This document shows positions 26,904 through 35,967 of a stretch of 64,000 nucleotides of DNA, one piece after another; within the stretch, counting starts at the first letter, position 1; each line of letters starts with the position of its first letter. The stretch comes from Streptomyces caatingaensis (GTDB lineage Bacteria; Actinomycetota; Actinomycetes; Streptomycetales; Streptomycetaceae). Position numbers and translations under genes: made by a program. The DNA lies in NCBI RefSeq assembly GCF_001187435.1, contig NZ_LFXA01000009.1, positions 682,001-746,000 on the forward strand, read 5' to 3'. The notes under the pieces were generated by a model. The model saw only the letters and a program-made list of their open reading frames with translations, had not been told where the DNA came from and searched no databases.

Positions 26904-28364
26904 ATGACCGGCCCGCGCGGCCCGGGGGAGGGCGGGCGGGCGGCGCGCCGGCGGCCGGCCGGCACCGCGGCCCTCGCGCTCCTGCTGCTGCTCGTGCTCG
27001 TCGCCGGCTGGGCCGTCCTCGAACTCAACGGCAACATCAGCACGTTCGACTCCGGCGGCCTCTCCCGTAACCGCCCGGGCTCCGCCGCCGGACAGAACGT
27101 CCTCGTCATCGGCTCCGACTCGCGCGCGGGCGGCAACCGTTCGCTCGGCGGCGGGACGGGCGCCGTCGGCCGCTCCGACACGGCCTTCCTGCTGCACGTC
27201 CACGAGGACGGCGCGCACGCCACCGCCGTCTCCATCCCCCGCGACACGCTCGTGGAGATCCCCCCGTGCCGGCTCCCCGACGGGAGCTGGACGAGCACGC
27301 GGAGCCGGGCGATGTTCAACTCGGCCTTCACCGTGGGCGGGACGGCCGGGGGCAACCCCGCCTGCACCCAGAACACCGTGGAGCGGCTCACCGGGCTGCG
27401 CGTCGACCACACCGTCGTCGTCGACTTCGCCGGCTTCGCCTCCATGACGGACGCGGTGGGCGGCGTCGAGGTCTGCCTCCCCCACGAGGTCCGCCAGGGC
27501 GACCTCGACCCGCACCGCGGCTCCCCGGGCGAGGTGATCTTCCACAAGGGGCGGCAGACGGTCTCCGGGAAGAAGGCGCTGGACTACGTCCGGGTGCGGC
27601 ACGGCATCGGGGACGGCTCCGACATAGGGCGCATACGGCGCCAGCAGGCGTTCCTCGCCTCCCTGGTCAGGAAGGTGCGCTCACAGGGCCTGAACCCCAC
27701 CGCGCTGCTCCCGCTGGCCGACGCCGCGACCAGGTCGCTGACCGTGGACCCGGGGCTCGGCTCGGTGGACAAGCTGCTGTCGTTCGCCCTGTCGTTCAAG
27801 GACATCGACCTTCACGACATCACGTTCGTCACGATGCCCTGGCGGTACGAGGGCGACCGCGTCGCCGTCGTCCAGCCGGACGCGGACGAGCTGTGGGCGG
27901 CGCTGCGGGCGGACCGGCCGCCCGGCCGTCCCGCGGCCTCGGCCTCCGCCTCGGCCCTGGCCGACGCCAGGGGCGGCCGCGGGCGGGTCGCCGTCACCGA
28001 CGCCTCCGGCGTCCCGGGGCTGGCCGGCCGGGTGGCCGCCCGGCTGAAGGAGCGGGGCTGGAGCGTCGCCGCGGTCCGTACCGAGCAGGGGCGCGCCGAG
28101 GACACCACCGTGATCGAGTTCGGTCCCGGGCGCGCCCGGCAGGCGCGGGCCCTGGCCGCGCTCTTCCCCGACGCGTTCGTCCGGGGCACCGCCACCGAGG
28201 GGGTGTCCGTCACACTGGGCCGGGACGCCGCCTCGGCACCGGGCCCGCGCATGGAGCCGGCGGGAGCCGCGAGCGGCGCGGGTGGCGGGGGCGGCGGGGA
28301 TGCCGCGCGTGACGGGACGCGAGCGGCGGACGACAATCCCTGTTCCGGCCTCTCCTATGGGTGA
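26904..28364 (+). CDS. LytR-CpsA-Psr (LCP) family cell-wall glycopolymer ligase with LytR_C domain
   Basis: An extracytoplasmic enzyme that transfers lipid-linked glycopolymers onto peptidoglycan. At 486 aa it has a short cytoplasmic N-end, one transmembrane anchor (ALALLLLLVLVAGWAVLEL), and then the LCP domain with VLVIGSDSRAGG, SIPRDTLVEIP, GGVEVCLPHEV, and KKALDYVRVRHGIGDGSDIGRIRRQQ (catalytic arginines). A C-terminal LytR_C domain (GRVAVTDASGVPGLAGRVAARLKERGW) follows. ATG 26904 has a GGGGG site; ATG 26838 would add 22 residues and has a cramped site. It is divergent from the tatA-like gene. Confidence 0.92.
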   Translation: MTGPRGPGEGGRAARRRPAGTAALALLLLLVLVAGWAVLELNGNISTFDSGGLSRNRPGSAAGQNVLVIGSDSRAGGNRSLGGGTGAVGRSDTAFLLHVHEDGAHATAVSIPRDTLVEIPPCRLPDGSWTSTRSRAMFNSAFTVGGTAGGNPACTQNTVERLTGLRVDHTVVVDFAGFASMTDAVGGVEVCLPHEVRQGDLDPHRGSPGEVIFHKGRQTVSGKKALDYVRVRHGIGDGSDIGRIRRQQAFLASLVRKVRSQGLNPTALLPLADAATRSLTVDPGLGSVDKLLSFALSFKDIDLHDITFVTMPWRYEGDRVAVVQPDADELWAALRADRPPGRPAASASASALADARGGRGRVAVTDASGVPGLAGRVAARLKERGWSVAAVRTEQGRAEDTTVIEFGPGRARQARALAALFPDAFVRGTATEGVSVTLGRDAASAPGPRMEPAGAASGAGGGGGGDAARDGTRAADDNPCSGLSYG

Positions 28365-28478
28365 GAGGTGGTTTTGCGGGGAACCGAGTGCCCGAATGGT
28401 CCGTTGTCGTAGTAAACACAGAGTAAGTACATGATCTTGACGAGTGACACCGCCCGTACCTCCCCGAGGAGCACCCCC

Positions 28479-29852
28479 ATGTCCGCCATCCCACGGGCGC
28501 TGCCCAGGCCGCTGCCGGCCCTGCTCGCCGCGCTCTTCGCGGCCCTGCTCGCCCTGGCGGGCACGGCGGCCCTCGCCCCCGCCGCCCACGCCGCCTCCGG
28601 CCTGAACGCGGTGGCCGAGGGGCTGAAGAAGAGCCCGGTCTACGTCGATCCCCGGGCCGCCTCCCAGCTGCCGGCGGCGGACGCGGACGCACTGGCGAAG
28701 AAGATCAAGGACGCCGGGAAGCCGGTGTTCGTGGCGGTGCTGCCGAACGCGCCGGAGTTCCCGCAGGGCACGGTGCTGCGCGACCTGCGCCGCGAGGTGG
28801 GCATCACCGGCCTCTACGCCATCCGCCTCGGGGACAAGTTCAACGCGGGCGCGGACGGCCGGGTCATGCGGAAGAGTGCCGTCCGCAATCTTGTGGACGA
28901 CGTCCGGCGCAACGCCGACGCCGACGCCAAGACCGAGCTGAACGCCTTCGTGGACGGCGCGATCAAGGACGCCAAGGGGCACGCGCCCGGCTCGTGGGGC
29001 GGCGGTTCGGACTCCGGCCCCGGTTCCACCGGGCTGATCGTCGGCGGTGCGGTCGTCGTCGCGGGCGCGGGCGGTGCCTACGCGCTCTACCGGCGCGGCA
29101 AGAAGAAGCGCGAGGAGCGCGAGCGCGCCGAGCTGGACGCGCTGCGCGTCGTCGTGGACGAGGACATCACCGCCTTCGGCGAGGAGCTCGACCGGCTCGA
29201 CTTCTCCCCGGCCGAGCCAGGCGCGACCGATGCCATGCGCAAGGACTACGAGCAGGCGCTCGACGCGTACGAGGAGGCCAAGTCCCGCATCGCGGCGGCC
29301 CGGCGGCCGCAGGACGTCACGGCCGTGACCGAGTCGCTCGACAACGGCCGCTTCGCGCTGGCCACCCTGGCCGCCCGGCGCAGCGGCGCGCCGCTGCCCG
29401 AGCGCCGGCTGCCCTGCTTCTTCGACCCGCGGCACGGGCTGTCCGTCGCGGACGTGCAGTGGGCGCCGCCCGGCGGCGCGGTCCGCACCGTGCCCGCGTG
29501 CCAGGCGGACGCGACGCGGATCGCGGACGGGCTGGAGCCGATGTCCCGCACGGTGCAGACGGACGCCGGCCCGCAGCCGTACTGGAACGCCGGCCCGGCC
29601 TACGGGCCGTGGGCGGGCGGCTACTTCGGGGGCGGCATCCTGCCCGCGATGCTCGTCGGCACGATGCTCGGCAGCATGATGAGCGGGCCCGCCTACGCGG
29701 CCGACCACTCCTCCTTCGGCGGCGACTCCGGCCCCGAGGGCGGCGACTACTCGGGCTCCGACTTCAACTCCGGCGACTTCGGGGGCGGATGGGACGACGG
29801 TGGCGGCTTCGGCGGCGGGGACGGGGGTGGCTTCGGGGGCGGGGACTGGTGA
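28479..29852 (+). CDS. Membrane-anchored extracellular protein with Gly-rich C-terminus
   Basis: A 457-aa protein of unknown function. A signal peptide (residues 1-37) is followed by an extracellular alpha/beta domain (about 40-165) and a Gly/Ser linker. One transmembrane segment (GLIVGGAVVVAGAGGAYALY) leads into a charged coiled-coil-like region (KKKREERERAELDALR). The C-terminal region has hydrophobic Gly/Pro-rich stretches and ends in GGGFGGGDW-type repeats. The pattern resembles TPM-like actinobacterial membrane proteins, but I cannot assign a function. ATG 28479 follows GAGGAG. Confidence 0.78.
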   Translation: MSAIPRALPRPLPALLAALFAALLALAGTAALAPAAHAASGLNAVAEGLKKSPVYVDPRAASQLPAADADALAKKIKDAGKPVFVAVLPNAPEFPQGTVLRDLRREVGITGLYAIRLGDKFNAGADGRVMRKSAVRNLVDDVRRNADADAKTELNAFVDGAIKDAKGHAPGSWGGGSDSGPGSTGLIVGGAVVVAGAGGAYALYRRGKKKREERERAELDALRVVVDEDITAFGEELDRLDFSPAEPGATDAMRKDYEQALDAYEEAKSRIAAARRPQDVTAVTESLDNGRFALATLAARRSGAPLPERRLPCFFDPRHGLSVADVQWAPPGGAVRTVPACQADATRIADGLEPMSRTVQTDAGPQPYWNAGPAYGPWAGGYFGGGILPAMLVGTMLGSMMSGPAYAADHSSFGGDSGPEGGDYSGSDFNSGDFGGGWDDGGGFGGGDGGGFGGGDW

Positions 29853-29880
29853 GGGGGGCGGGGGCGGAGCCCCGCCTTCC

Positions 29881-29908
29881 GCGCGGGGCGCGGTGCCGCG
29901 CCCCGCGC
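29881..29908. terminator. Hairpin between convergent membrane-protein and P-type ATPase genes
   Basis: A perfect 13-bp stem (29881-29893 with 29896-29908) and a 2-base loop lie between two convergent stop codons. It probably acts as a bidirectional terminator. Further GGGGCGGAGCCCC-type short palindromes flank it. Confidence 0.75.
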
Positions 29909-29979
29909 GGCCCGGGCCCAGGGGCGGAGCCCCGGAAGAAACGGTGAAAGAGCGGGGCGGGGGCAACCGGAAGAGCGGC

Positions 29980-32754
29980 TCACGCAGCCGCCGCCGCACT
30001 CGCCTCGTAACACCGCCGCGCCACCGCCAACCCCACCCCGTACAGCGCCAGCACCCCCGCCAGCAGCCCGTACGAGAGCGCCGGCAGACCGGCCATCGAC
30101 AGCACCGGCCCCAGCGGCGACAGCGGCAGCAACAGGCCGACGACCGCGAGGGCCGTCGTCGCCAGCCGGACGGGCCCCGGCACCCCCCGCCGCCCCTGCG
30201 CCCGCAACAGCAGCATCACCATCGCCTGCGTCAGCAGGTTCTCCGTGAACCACCCGGCGTGGAACGCCTCTTCGGCCCCGCCGTGGCTCAACGTCAGGAC
30301 GGCGAACGTCGCCACGTCCGCCGCCGCGTTCAGCACGCCGAACACCGTCACGAAGCGCAGCAGATCGCGCGGCCGCAGCCGCGCCGGGCGCCGCAGCACC
30401 GCGTCCGCCGGCCGGTCGAAGGCCAGGGCCAGCTGGGCCGCGTCGAAGAAGAGGTTCTGCACCAGCACCTGCGCCGGCAGCATCGGCAGGAACGGCAGCA
30501 GCAGCCCGGCCACGAGCATGGCGACGACGTTGCCGAGGTTCGAGGACAGGGTGATCCGCAGGTAGGCGGAGATGTTGCCGGTGCTGCGCCGGCCGGCGAC
30601 CACCGCCCGGTCCAGGGCGGTGAGGTCCTTCGACGCGAGCACGACGTCCGCCGCCTCGCGCGCGACATCGACCCCGGCGAGCGGGCACACGCCGACGTCC
30701 GCCTCCCGCAGCGCGGCCAGGTCGTTGACGCCGTCGCCGAGGAACCCGGCCGTGCGGCCGCCGGCCCGCAACGCCCGTACCACCCGGGCCTTGTGCTCGG
30801 GGGCGCAGCGGGCGAAGACCGTCGTCCGGGCGGCGAGCGGCGCCAACTCCTCGTCGGCGAGGGCGTCGAGGCGCTCGCCGGTGACCACCTCGCCGGGGGA
30901 GAGGCCGAGTTCGCGGCAGACCCGGGCGGCCGTGCCCGGGTGGTCGCCGGTGAGCACCTTCACCTCGACGCCCCGGTCGGCGAGGACCGCCAGCGCCTCC
31001 GCCGCGGTGGGGGCGACGGCGTCGCGGAGCGCCACGAAGCCGGTGAATTCCAGGCCGTGTTCGTCGGCCGGGCCGTACGTGCCGTGGGCGCGCGCCGGGC
31101 GCTCGGCGCGCGCCACGGCGAGGACGCGCAGCCCGTCCGCCGCGAGGGCCCCCGCGCGCCGGAGCAGCCGTTCGCGCTCCGGCGCGTCGAGTGCGCAGCG
31201 CTCCAGCACCTCCTCGGGCGCGCCCTTGACGACGAGGAGGTGCGTTCCCGCGAGGGCGAAGCGCGGATCCCCGGCCCGCCGGACGACGGCGGTCGACAAC
31301 GGTCGGCCGGGGGCGCAGGGGAGCGCGGCCACGCCCTCGTACTCCTCGGAGGCGTCCAGGACGGCGTCCCCCGCCGCGTCGAGCACCGCCTCGTCGAGGG
31401 CGTCGGGAACGGGCGGTTCGGCGAGCTGGAGCGTCCACAGGGCGTTGACGGCGGCCCAGTGCAGGACGTCCGGGGCGTCCGCGCCGTCGCCGTCGACGGC
31501 CCGGTCGAGGACCGGCCGGTCCTGGGTGAGCGTGCCCGTCTTGTCGACGCACAGGACGTCGACGGCGCCGAGGTCGTGCAGGGCCGGCAGGCGCCGCACG
31601 ATGACCTCGCCGCCGCGGGCGAGGGCGGCGGCGCCGCGGGCCAGCGCGGCGGTGACGACGACGGGCAGCATCTCGGGCGTCAGCCCGACCGCCACGGCCA
31701 CCGCGAACGGCAGCGTCTCCATCCCGCGCCCGCGCAGCAGCGCGCCGGCGAGCAGCACGAGCGGCGCGGTGAGCAGCATGAAGCGGACGAGCGTCCAGGC
31801 GATGCCGTTGACCGAGCGGTCGAACGGCGACGTCCGCCGCTCCCGCCCGCCGCGGCCCGCGCCGGGGAGCGCGCCGGAGAGCCGGGTGGCGCCGCCGGTG
31901 GCGACGACGACACCGGTGGCGGTGCCGGAGACGACGCTGCTGCCCTGGTAGCAGAGGTGCGCGGGCCCGGGCGCGGAGGCGGGTGCGGATCTGGATGTCG
32001 ATGTGGAGGCGGAATCGGAACCGGAACCGGAACCGGAGTAGGAGCCGGAGCCGGAAGGGACAGCGGAAGCGGTGGGCGTGGCGGACGCGAGCGCGGGGGC
32101 GACGTCCCCGCCGCCGCCCGGCAGCACCCGCAGGGCGGGCGCGCCGCCCGTCCCCCCGGCCGCGCGGAGCGCCCCCGCGCCGGCCGCCAGGTCGGGCACC
32201 CGCTTGTCCACCGGCGCCGACTCGCCCGTCAGGGCGGCCTCGTGGACGGTCAGGCCCGTCGCGCGCAGCAGGCGCAGGTCCGCGGGGACGAGGTCGCCGG
32301 GGCCGAGGAGGACGACGTCGCCGGGGACGAGCTCGTCCACGGGGAGTTCGCGGTGGACGGCGGGCGCGTCCGGCGCGGGGCGGCGGCGGACCGTCGCCGT
32401 CGTCGCGATCAGTTCGCGCAGCGCGGCCGCGGCGCGGTCGGCGCGGTGCTCGCCCGCGGTCCGCAGCGCGCAGCTGACCGTGACGAGGACGGTGATGACG
32501 CAGGCCGTGCCCCAGGACGCCAGGGCCGCCGAGACGAGCCCCAGGCACAGCAGCACGGCGGTGAACGGGTCGCGCAGCCCCCGGCCGAAGCGGCGCAGCC
32601 GGCCCGCCGGGCGCCGGCCGGGGAGGGTGTTCGCGCCGTGTCGTACGAGCCGGCGCTCCGCCTCGTCCTCGGTCAGTCCGCGCGGGCCGCTCCCCAGCTC
32701 CCGCAGCGTTTGAAGGGTGGAGCCGGCCGGGCCGCCCTCAGGCGCCCAGACCAC
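29980..32754 (-). CDS. P-type ATPase, magnesium-transporting (MgtA-like, P3B type)
   Basis: A membrane cation pump of 924 aa. The actuator motif LTGESAPVDKRVP, the phosphorylation motif DKTGTLTQDRP, KGAPEEVLERC, and the hinge FLGDGVNDLAALREADVGV are all present, with transmembrane helices 1-2 near residues 65-100 and the rest C-terminal. The cation-site helix FAVAVAVGLTPEMLP is of the P3B type. A low-complexity insert near residues 225-260 (GSGSYSGSGSGSDS-like) interrupts the region after the TGES motif. It overlaps the stop of the ArsR gene by about 17 bases, so the two are probably one operon. The transported ion is inferred. Confidence 0.88.
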   Translation of the reverse strand: MVWAPEGGPAGSTLQTLRELGSGPRGLTEDEAERRLVRHGANTLPGRRPAGRLRRFGRGLRDPFTAVLLCLGLVSAALASWGTACVITVLVTVSCALRTAGEHRADRAAAALRELIATTATVRRRPAPDAPAVHRELPVDELVPGDVVLLGPGDLVPADLRLLRATGLTVHEAALTGESAPVDKRVPDLAAGAGALRAAGGTGGAPALRVLPGGGGDVAPALASATPTASAVPSGSGSYSGSGSGSDSASTSTSRSAPASAPGPAHLCYQGSSVVSGTATGVVVATGGATRLSGALPGAGRGGRERRTSPFDRSVNGIAWTLVRFMLLTAPLVLLAGALLRGRGMETLPFAVAVAVGLTPEMLPVVVTAALARGAAALARGGEVIVRRLPALHDLGAVDVLCVDKTGTLTQDRPVLDRAVDGDGADAPDVLHWAAVNALWTLQLAEPPVPDALDEAVLDAAGDAVLDASEEYEGVAALPCAPGRPLSTAVVRRAGDPRFALAGTHLLVVKGAPEEVLERCALDAPERERLLRRAGALAADGLRVLAVARAERPARAHGTYGPADEHGLEFTGFVALRDAVAPTAAEALAVLADRGVEVKVLTGDHPGTAARVCRELGLSPGEVVTGERLDALADEELAPLAARTTVFARCAPEHKARVVRALRAGGRTAGFLGDGVNDLAALREADVGVCPLAGVDVAREAADVVLASKDLTALDRAVVAGRRSTGNISAYLRITLSSNLGNVVAMLVAGLLLPFLPMLPAQVLVQNLFFDAAQLALAFDRPADAVLRRPARLRPRDLLRFVTVFGVLNAAADVATFAVLTLSHGGAEEAFHAGWFTENLLTQAMVMLLLRAQGRRGVPGPVRLATTALAVVGLLLPLSPLGPVLSMAGLPALSYGLLAGVLALYGVGLAVARRCYEASAAAAA

Positions 32755-33145
32755 GGAGGCGTCCGGAACCGGAACCGGAACCGGTCCGGGACCGGGGCAC
32801 GGAGTCGGCCTGGCGGTCGGAGAGCTGGCCGACCATGAGGCGGACGATGGTCACCACGTGCGGGTCGTCCACGAGGTAGACGACCCGGCGGCCCTCGCGC
32901 CGCGACCGCACCAGCCCCGCGAGCTTCAGCTTCGCGAGGTGCTGGCTGATCGCGGGCAGCGCGCCGCCGACCCGCTCGGCCAGCCCGCTCACGTCGCTCT
33001 CGCCCTGGGCCAGCGCCCAGACGAGGTGCAGCCGGGCGGGCGAGGCGAGCAGGCCGAACGCCGCGGCGGCCTCGTGGAGCACGTCCGCCGACGGGTCGGC
33101 GCCCTGTTCGACGATGCCCTCGAATCTGCCGACGCCTGCCGCCAC
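32738..33145 (-). CDS. ArsR/SmtB-family metalloregulator-like repressor
   Basis: A 135-aa winged-helix regulator with recognition helix GALPAISQHLAKLKLAGLVRSRREGRRVVYLVDDPHV. His and Asp residues in the last helix (DDPHVVTIVRLMVGQLSD) could form an alpha5-type metal site. The C-terminus ends in a GSGSGSGR tail encoded by a hexamer repeat. The GTG start follows GGAG. It probably represses the downstream P-type ATPase, with metal as inducer. Confidence 0.88.
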   Translation of the reverse strand: MAAGVGRFEGIVEQGADPSADVLHEAAAAFGLLASPARLHLVWALAQGESDVSGLAERVGGALPAISQHLAKLKLAGLVRSRREGRRVVYLVDDPHVVTIVRLMVGQLSDRQADSVPRSRTGSGSGSGRLRGLGA

Positions 33146-33230
33146 TGTCGTTCTCCCGTCCCGGCGGGCGTCACCGTGCCCGCGCGGGGACCAGTCTAGG
33201 CAAGCTCGCGGCGAAGTCCCGGGGCGTGCC

Positions 33231-33269
33231 GCGGGGGGCGCCCGCGGGGGGCGCCCGCGGGGGGCGCCC
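33231..33269. repeat. Tandem 13-bp repeat, three full copies
   Basis: The unit GCGGGGGGCGCCC is repeated exactly three times, with a partial fourth copy. Each unit contains the GGGCGCCC palindrome. It lies in the region between the ArsR gene and the EamA remnant. Confidence 0.85.
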
Positions 33270-33283
33270 GCGGGACTCATCCG

Positions 33284-33620
33284 ATGGGCTTATCGCCCGG
33301 CGCCGTCCAGCCGCCGCTCGTCGCCGGGTTCTCGCTGCTCGTCCTGCGGGCGTGCACCGCACCGCCCGTGCTGCTGGCGGCGCTCGCCGGCGCCGGGGGA
33401 GTGGCCCTCTTGACGCTCAGCGGCGACGCCGCCCTCGGCCCGCTCGGCGTCGCCGCCTCGGTGACGGCCGTGGCGCTCGTCCTCCATGGCATCGGCCGCC
33501 TCGCCCCGACCCCCGTCTCCCTCCTCGGCCTGGTCGGCCCGCCGGTCGCGGCCGTCCTCGGCGTGGTGGCCATGGACCAGATGCTCACGGCCTGGCAGGT
33601 GACGGGTCTCGTCGTCGCTC
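33284..33620 (+). pseudogene. Internally deleted EamA/DMT transporter remnant
   Basis: The frame reads LLAALAGAGGVALLTLSGDAALGPLGVAAS, a typical end of the first EamA repeat, and then directly VALVLHGIGRLAPTPVSLLGLVGPPVAAVLGVVAMDQMLTAWQVTGL, a typical end of the second repeat. An intact transporter would need about 300 residues. The start region and everything between the two repeats are missing. Past about 33620 the frame becomes Arg/Pro-rich shadow of the MFS gene, whose 3' end overlaps it. It is probably a decayed relic. Confidence 0.6.
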
Positions 33621-34820
33621 GGCGGCGCGCCCGTTCGCTCGCCCGCGCCCCGCCAGCCCCAGCGGCACCACCGCGGCCAGCGCGAGCAGCCCTCCCAGCC
33701 ACAGCGCCCCCGACAGCGACACCGCGTCCACCGCCCGTCCGCCCAGCAACGCCCCCACCGAGATCGCCACGTTGAACACCGCGACGAACAGCGCCGAGGC
33801 CGCCTCGCGGGCCTCCGGGGCCGCCGCCGTCAGCCACGTCTGGGTGCTCACCGACACGCCCCCGTAGGCCAGTCCCCAGACCACCAGCAGCCCGGCGGCC
33901 ACCGCCGTGCCGTTCCGCACCGACGACACCGATGACACCGACGACACCCACGACACCGTCGGCACCACCGCCCCCAGCACCACCGCGATCGTCACCAGCA
34001 CCACCCGGGGACGGTGCGTCACCGCCGTCCCCGCAAGGAAGTTGCCGCCCACCCCGGCCACTCCATAGGCCAGCATCAGGGCGCCGATCGTCCCGGAGTC
34101 CGCCCCCGGAAGCCGCTCCAGCACCGGCCGGACGAAGGTGTAGCCCGCGAAGTGACCGCTCACCAGCAGCAGGACGATCAAGAGCCCCAGCCGCACCCGC
34201 CGTCCGCGCAGCAGCCGGGGCAGCGCCCGGAACGAGGCCGCCTCACCGGCCGGCAACGGCGGCAGCAGCACCGCCAGTACCACCGTCACCACCGACGCCA
34301 CCGCCCCCATGACCGCGAACGCCGCCCGCCAGCCGCCCCAGCCGCCCACCAGGGTTCCGGCCGGCACACCGAGCACCGACGCCACCGCGATCCCGCTGAA
34401 CACCACCGACGTCGCGGCCCCCGCCGAGCGCGCCGGCACCAGCCGGGCGCCCAGCCCGGCCGCGACCGCCCACACCCCGCCGATGGAGACCCCCACCAGC
34501 ACCCGCAGCCCCACCAGGACGGCGATCGAAGGGGCCGCCGCCGCAAGGAAGTTGGCCGCGGCCAGCAGCCCCATCAGCGCCACCAGCAGCCACCGCCGGT
34601 CCAGCCGGCCCGCCGCCCCCGTGACGAGCGGCGCCGCCGCGGCCGCCACCAGTCCGGGCACGGTCATCGTCAGCCCGGCCGTCCCGTCCGAGACGCCGAG
34701 GTCCGTCCCGACCGGACTCAGCAGCCCGACCGGCAGCATCTCGGTCGTCACCACCGAGAACGTCCCGCCGGCCACGGCCACCACGGCCGGCCATCCGCCC
34801 GCGTTTCTGATCTTCACCAT
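33585..34820 (-). CDS. MFS transporter, DHA1 (AraJ/Bcr-like) drug efflux type
   Basis: A 12-helix proton-driven exporter of 411 aa. It begins VAGGTFSVVTTEMLPVGLLSPVGTDLGVS, which is typical of DHA1 members. Motif A-like GAAGRLDRRWLLV lies between helices 2 and 3, and LRVLVGVSIGGVWAVAAGL is a helix 4 motif. A small Val-Ser-Ser repeat (SVSSVSSV, about residue 290) comes from a DNA microrepeat. It is divergent from the LysR gene 34920, its likely regulator. The substrate is unknown. Confidence 0.88.
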   Translation of the reverse strand: MVKIRNAGGWPAVVAVAGGTFSVVTTEMLPVGLLSPVGTDLGVSDGTAGLTMTVPGLVAAAAAPLVTGAAGRLDRRWLLVALMGLLAAANFLAAAAPSIAVLVGLRVLVGVSIGGVWAVAAGLGARLVPARSAGAATSVVFSGIAVASVLGVPAGTLVGGWGGWRAAFAVMGAVASVVTVVLAVLLPPLPAGEAASFRALPRLLRGRRVRLGLLIVLLLVSGHFAGYTFVRPVLERLPGADSGTIGALMLAYGVAGVGGNFLAGTAVTHRPRVVLVTIAVVLGAVVPTVSWVSSVSSVSSVRNGTAVAAGLLVVWGLAYGGVSVSTQTWLTAAAPEAREAASALFVAVFNVAISVGALLGGRAVDAVSLSGALWLGGLLALAAVVPLGLAGRGRANGRAAERRRDPSPARP

Positions 34821-34876
34821 GCGCCCAGCCTCGGCGCCGCCCCGGCCGGGAACAACGCCCGATCCCTCACGTTGCT

Positions 34877-34891
34877 ATGAGCGAGGCTCAT
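34877..34891. promoter_or_regulatory. Candidate LysR operator between the MFS and LysR genes
   Basis: ATGAGC-GAG-GCTCAT is a perfect inverted repeat that also fits the LysR T-N11-A rule (T34878, A34890). It lies in the 99-base divergent intergenic region, as expected for a LysR regulator controlling itself and the neighbouring transporter. Confidence 0.65.
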
Positions 34892-34919
34892 CGATCGACG
34901 CCGGAGGGCGAGCAGCACC

Positions 34920-35807
34920 GTGGACCTGCGAGAACTGGAATGCTTCCTCGCCCTCGCCGAGGAACTCCACTTCGGCCGCGCCGGCGAGCGCCTGTACGTG
35001 TCGCAGAGCCGGGTCAGCCAGCTCCTGCGCCGGCTCGAAGGCCGCGTCGGCGCCCGCCTCGTCGACCGCACCAGCCGCCGCGTCGCCCTCACCCCCCTCG
35101 GCGAACGCTTCCTCGCCCGGCTCCGCCCCGCCTACGCCGCGCTCGGCGCCGCCGTCGAGGACGCCCGCGACGCGGCGCGCGGCATCCGGGGCGTCCTGCG
35201 CGTCGGCTTCCAGGGCACGGCGGACGCGTACGTGACCGGGGCCGTCCGCACCTTCCGGAACAGCCACCCGGACTGCGCCATCGAACTCGTGGAGCTCCCC
35301 CTCTCCGACCCCTTCGGCGCGCTCCGCCGGGGCGGTTGCGACGCGGCGATCGTCCTCCTCCCCGTCCGCGAGCCGGACCTCGTTCTCGGCCCGGTCTTCT
35401 CCCGCCGGCCCCAGACCCTCGCCGTCTCCGTCCGCCACCCCTTCGCCCGACGGGCCTCCCTCCCGGCCGAGGACCTGGCCGACTGCCCCCTCGTCACCGT
35501 CGCCGGCCCCGCCCCCGCCTACTGGCGCGAGGCCCAGTCCCCCTCCAGCACCCCCGCCGGCCGCCCCATCCCTCCCGGCCCGGCCGTCACCACCCTCCAG
35601 GAGGGCCTCACCCTCACCGCCACCGGCCGCGCCGCCATGCTCCTGTGCCGCCCCACCGCCGACTACCACGGCCGCCACGACATCGCCCACCTCCCCGTCT
35701 CCGGCCTGCCGCCCTCCGCCCTCGCCCTGACCTGGCCCCGCAACACGGAGACGGCCCGCCTGCGGGCGTTCGCGGACGTCCTGGCGGAAGCCGCGAAAGA
35801 CACCTGA
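34920..35807 (+). CDS. LysR-family transcriptional regulator
   Basis: A 295-aa regulator. The N-terminal winged helix is MDLRELECFLALAEELHFGRAGERLYVSQSRVSQLLRRLEGRVGARLVDR-like (standard LysR), followed by a linker helix and a periplasmic-binding-like effector domain from about residue 90 (LRVGFQGTADAYVTGAVRTFRNSHPD). The GTG start gives the family N-terminus. It is divergent from the MFS exporter, with a palindromic T-N11-A site between them. Confidence 0.92.
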   Translation: MDLRELECFLALAEELHFGRAGERLYVSQSRVSQLLRRLEGRVGARLVDRTSRRVALTPLGERFLARLRPAYAALGAAVEDARDAARGIRGVLRVGFQGTADAYVTGAVRTFRNSHPDCAIELVELPLSDPFGALRRGGCDAAIVLLPVREPDLVLGPVFSRRPQTLAVSVRHPFARRASLPAEDLADCPLVTVAGPAPAYWREAQSPSSTPAGRPIPPGPAVTTLQEGLTLTATGRAAMLLCRPTADYHGRHDIAHLPVSGLPPSALALTWPRNTETARLRAFADVLAEAAKDT

Positions 35808-35967
35808 ACTCCGGCCCGCCCGCGCGGACTTCGGCGGCCGGACGGCCGCCGCTCCCCGCCCCCCCGGCAGGGCAGGTGGGCCTGTCATGAACACCGCCGC
35901 GTACACTCGATGGCCGCTTCCGGCCAGGACGGCGGGAAGAGCACCACCGAACGTACGGGGGAAGACC

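Noticed and set aside
29747..32548. Very long Arg/Pro/Gly open frame over the P-type ATPase
   Set aside because: Out-of-phase shadow of the ATPase; the true frame contains DKTGTLT and GDGVND.
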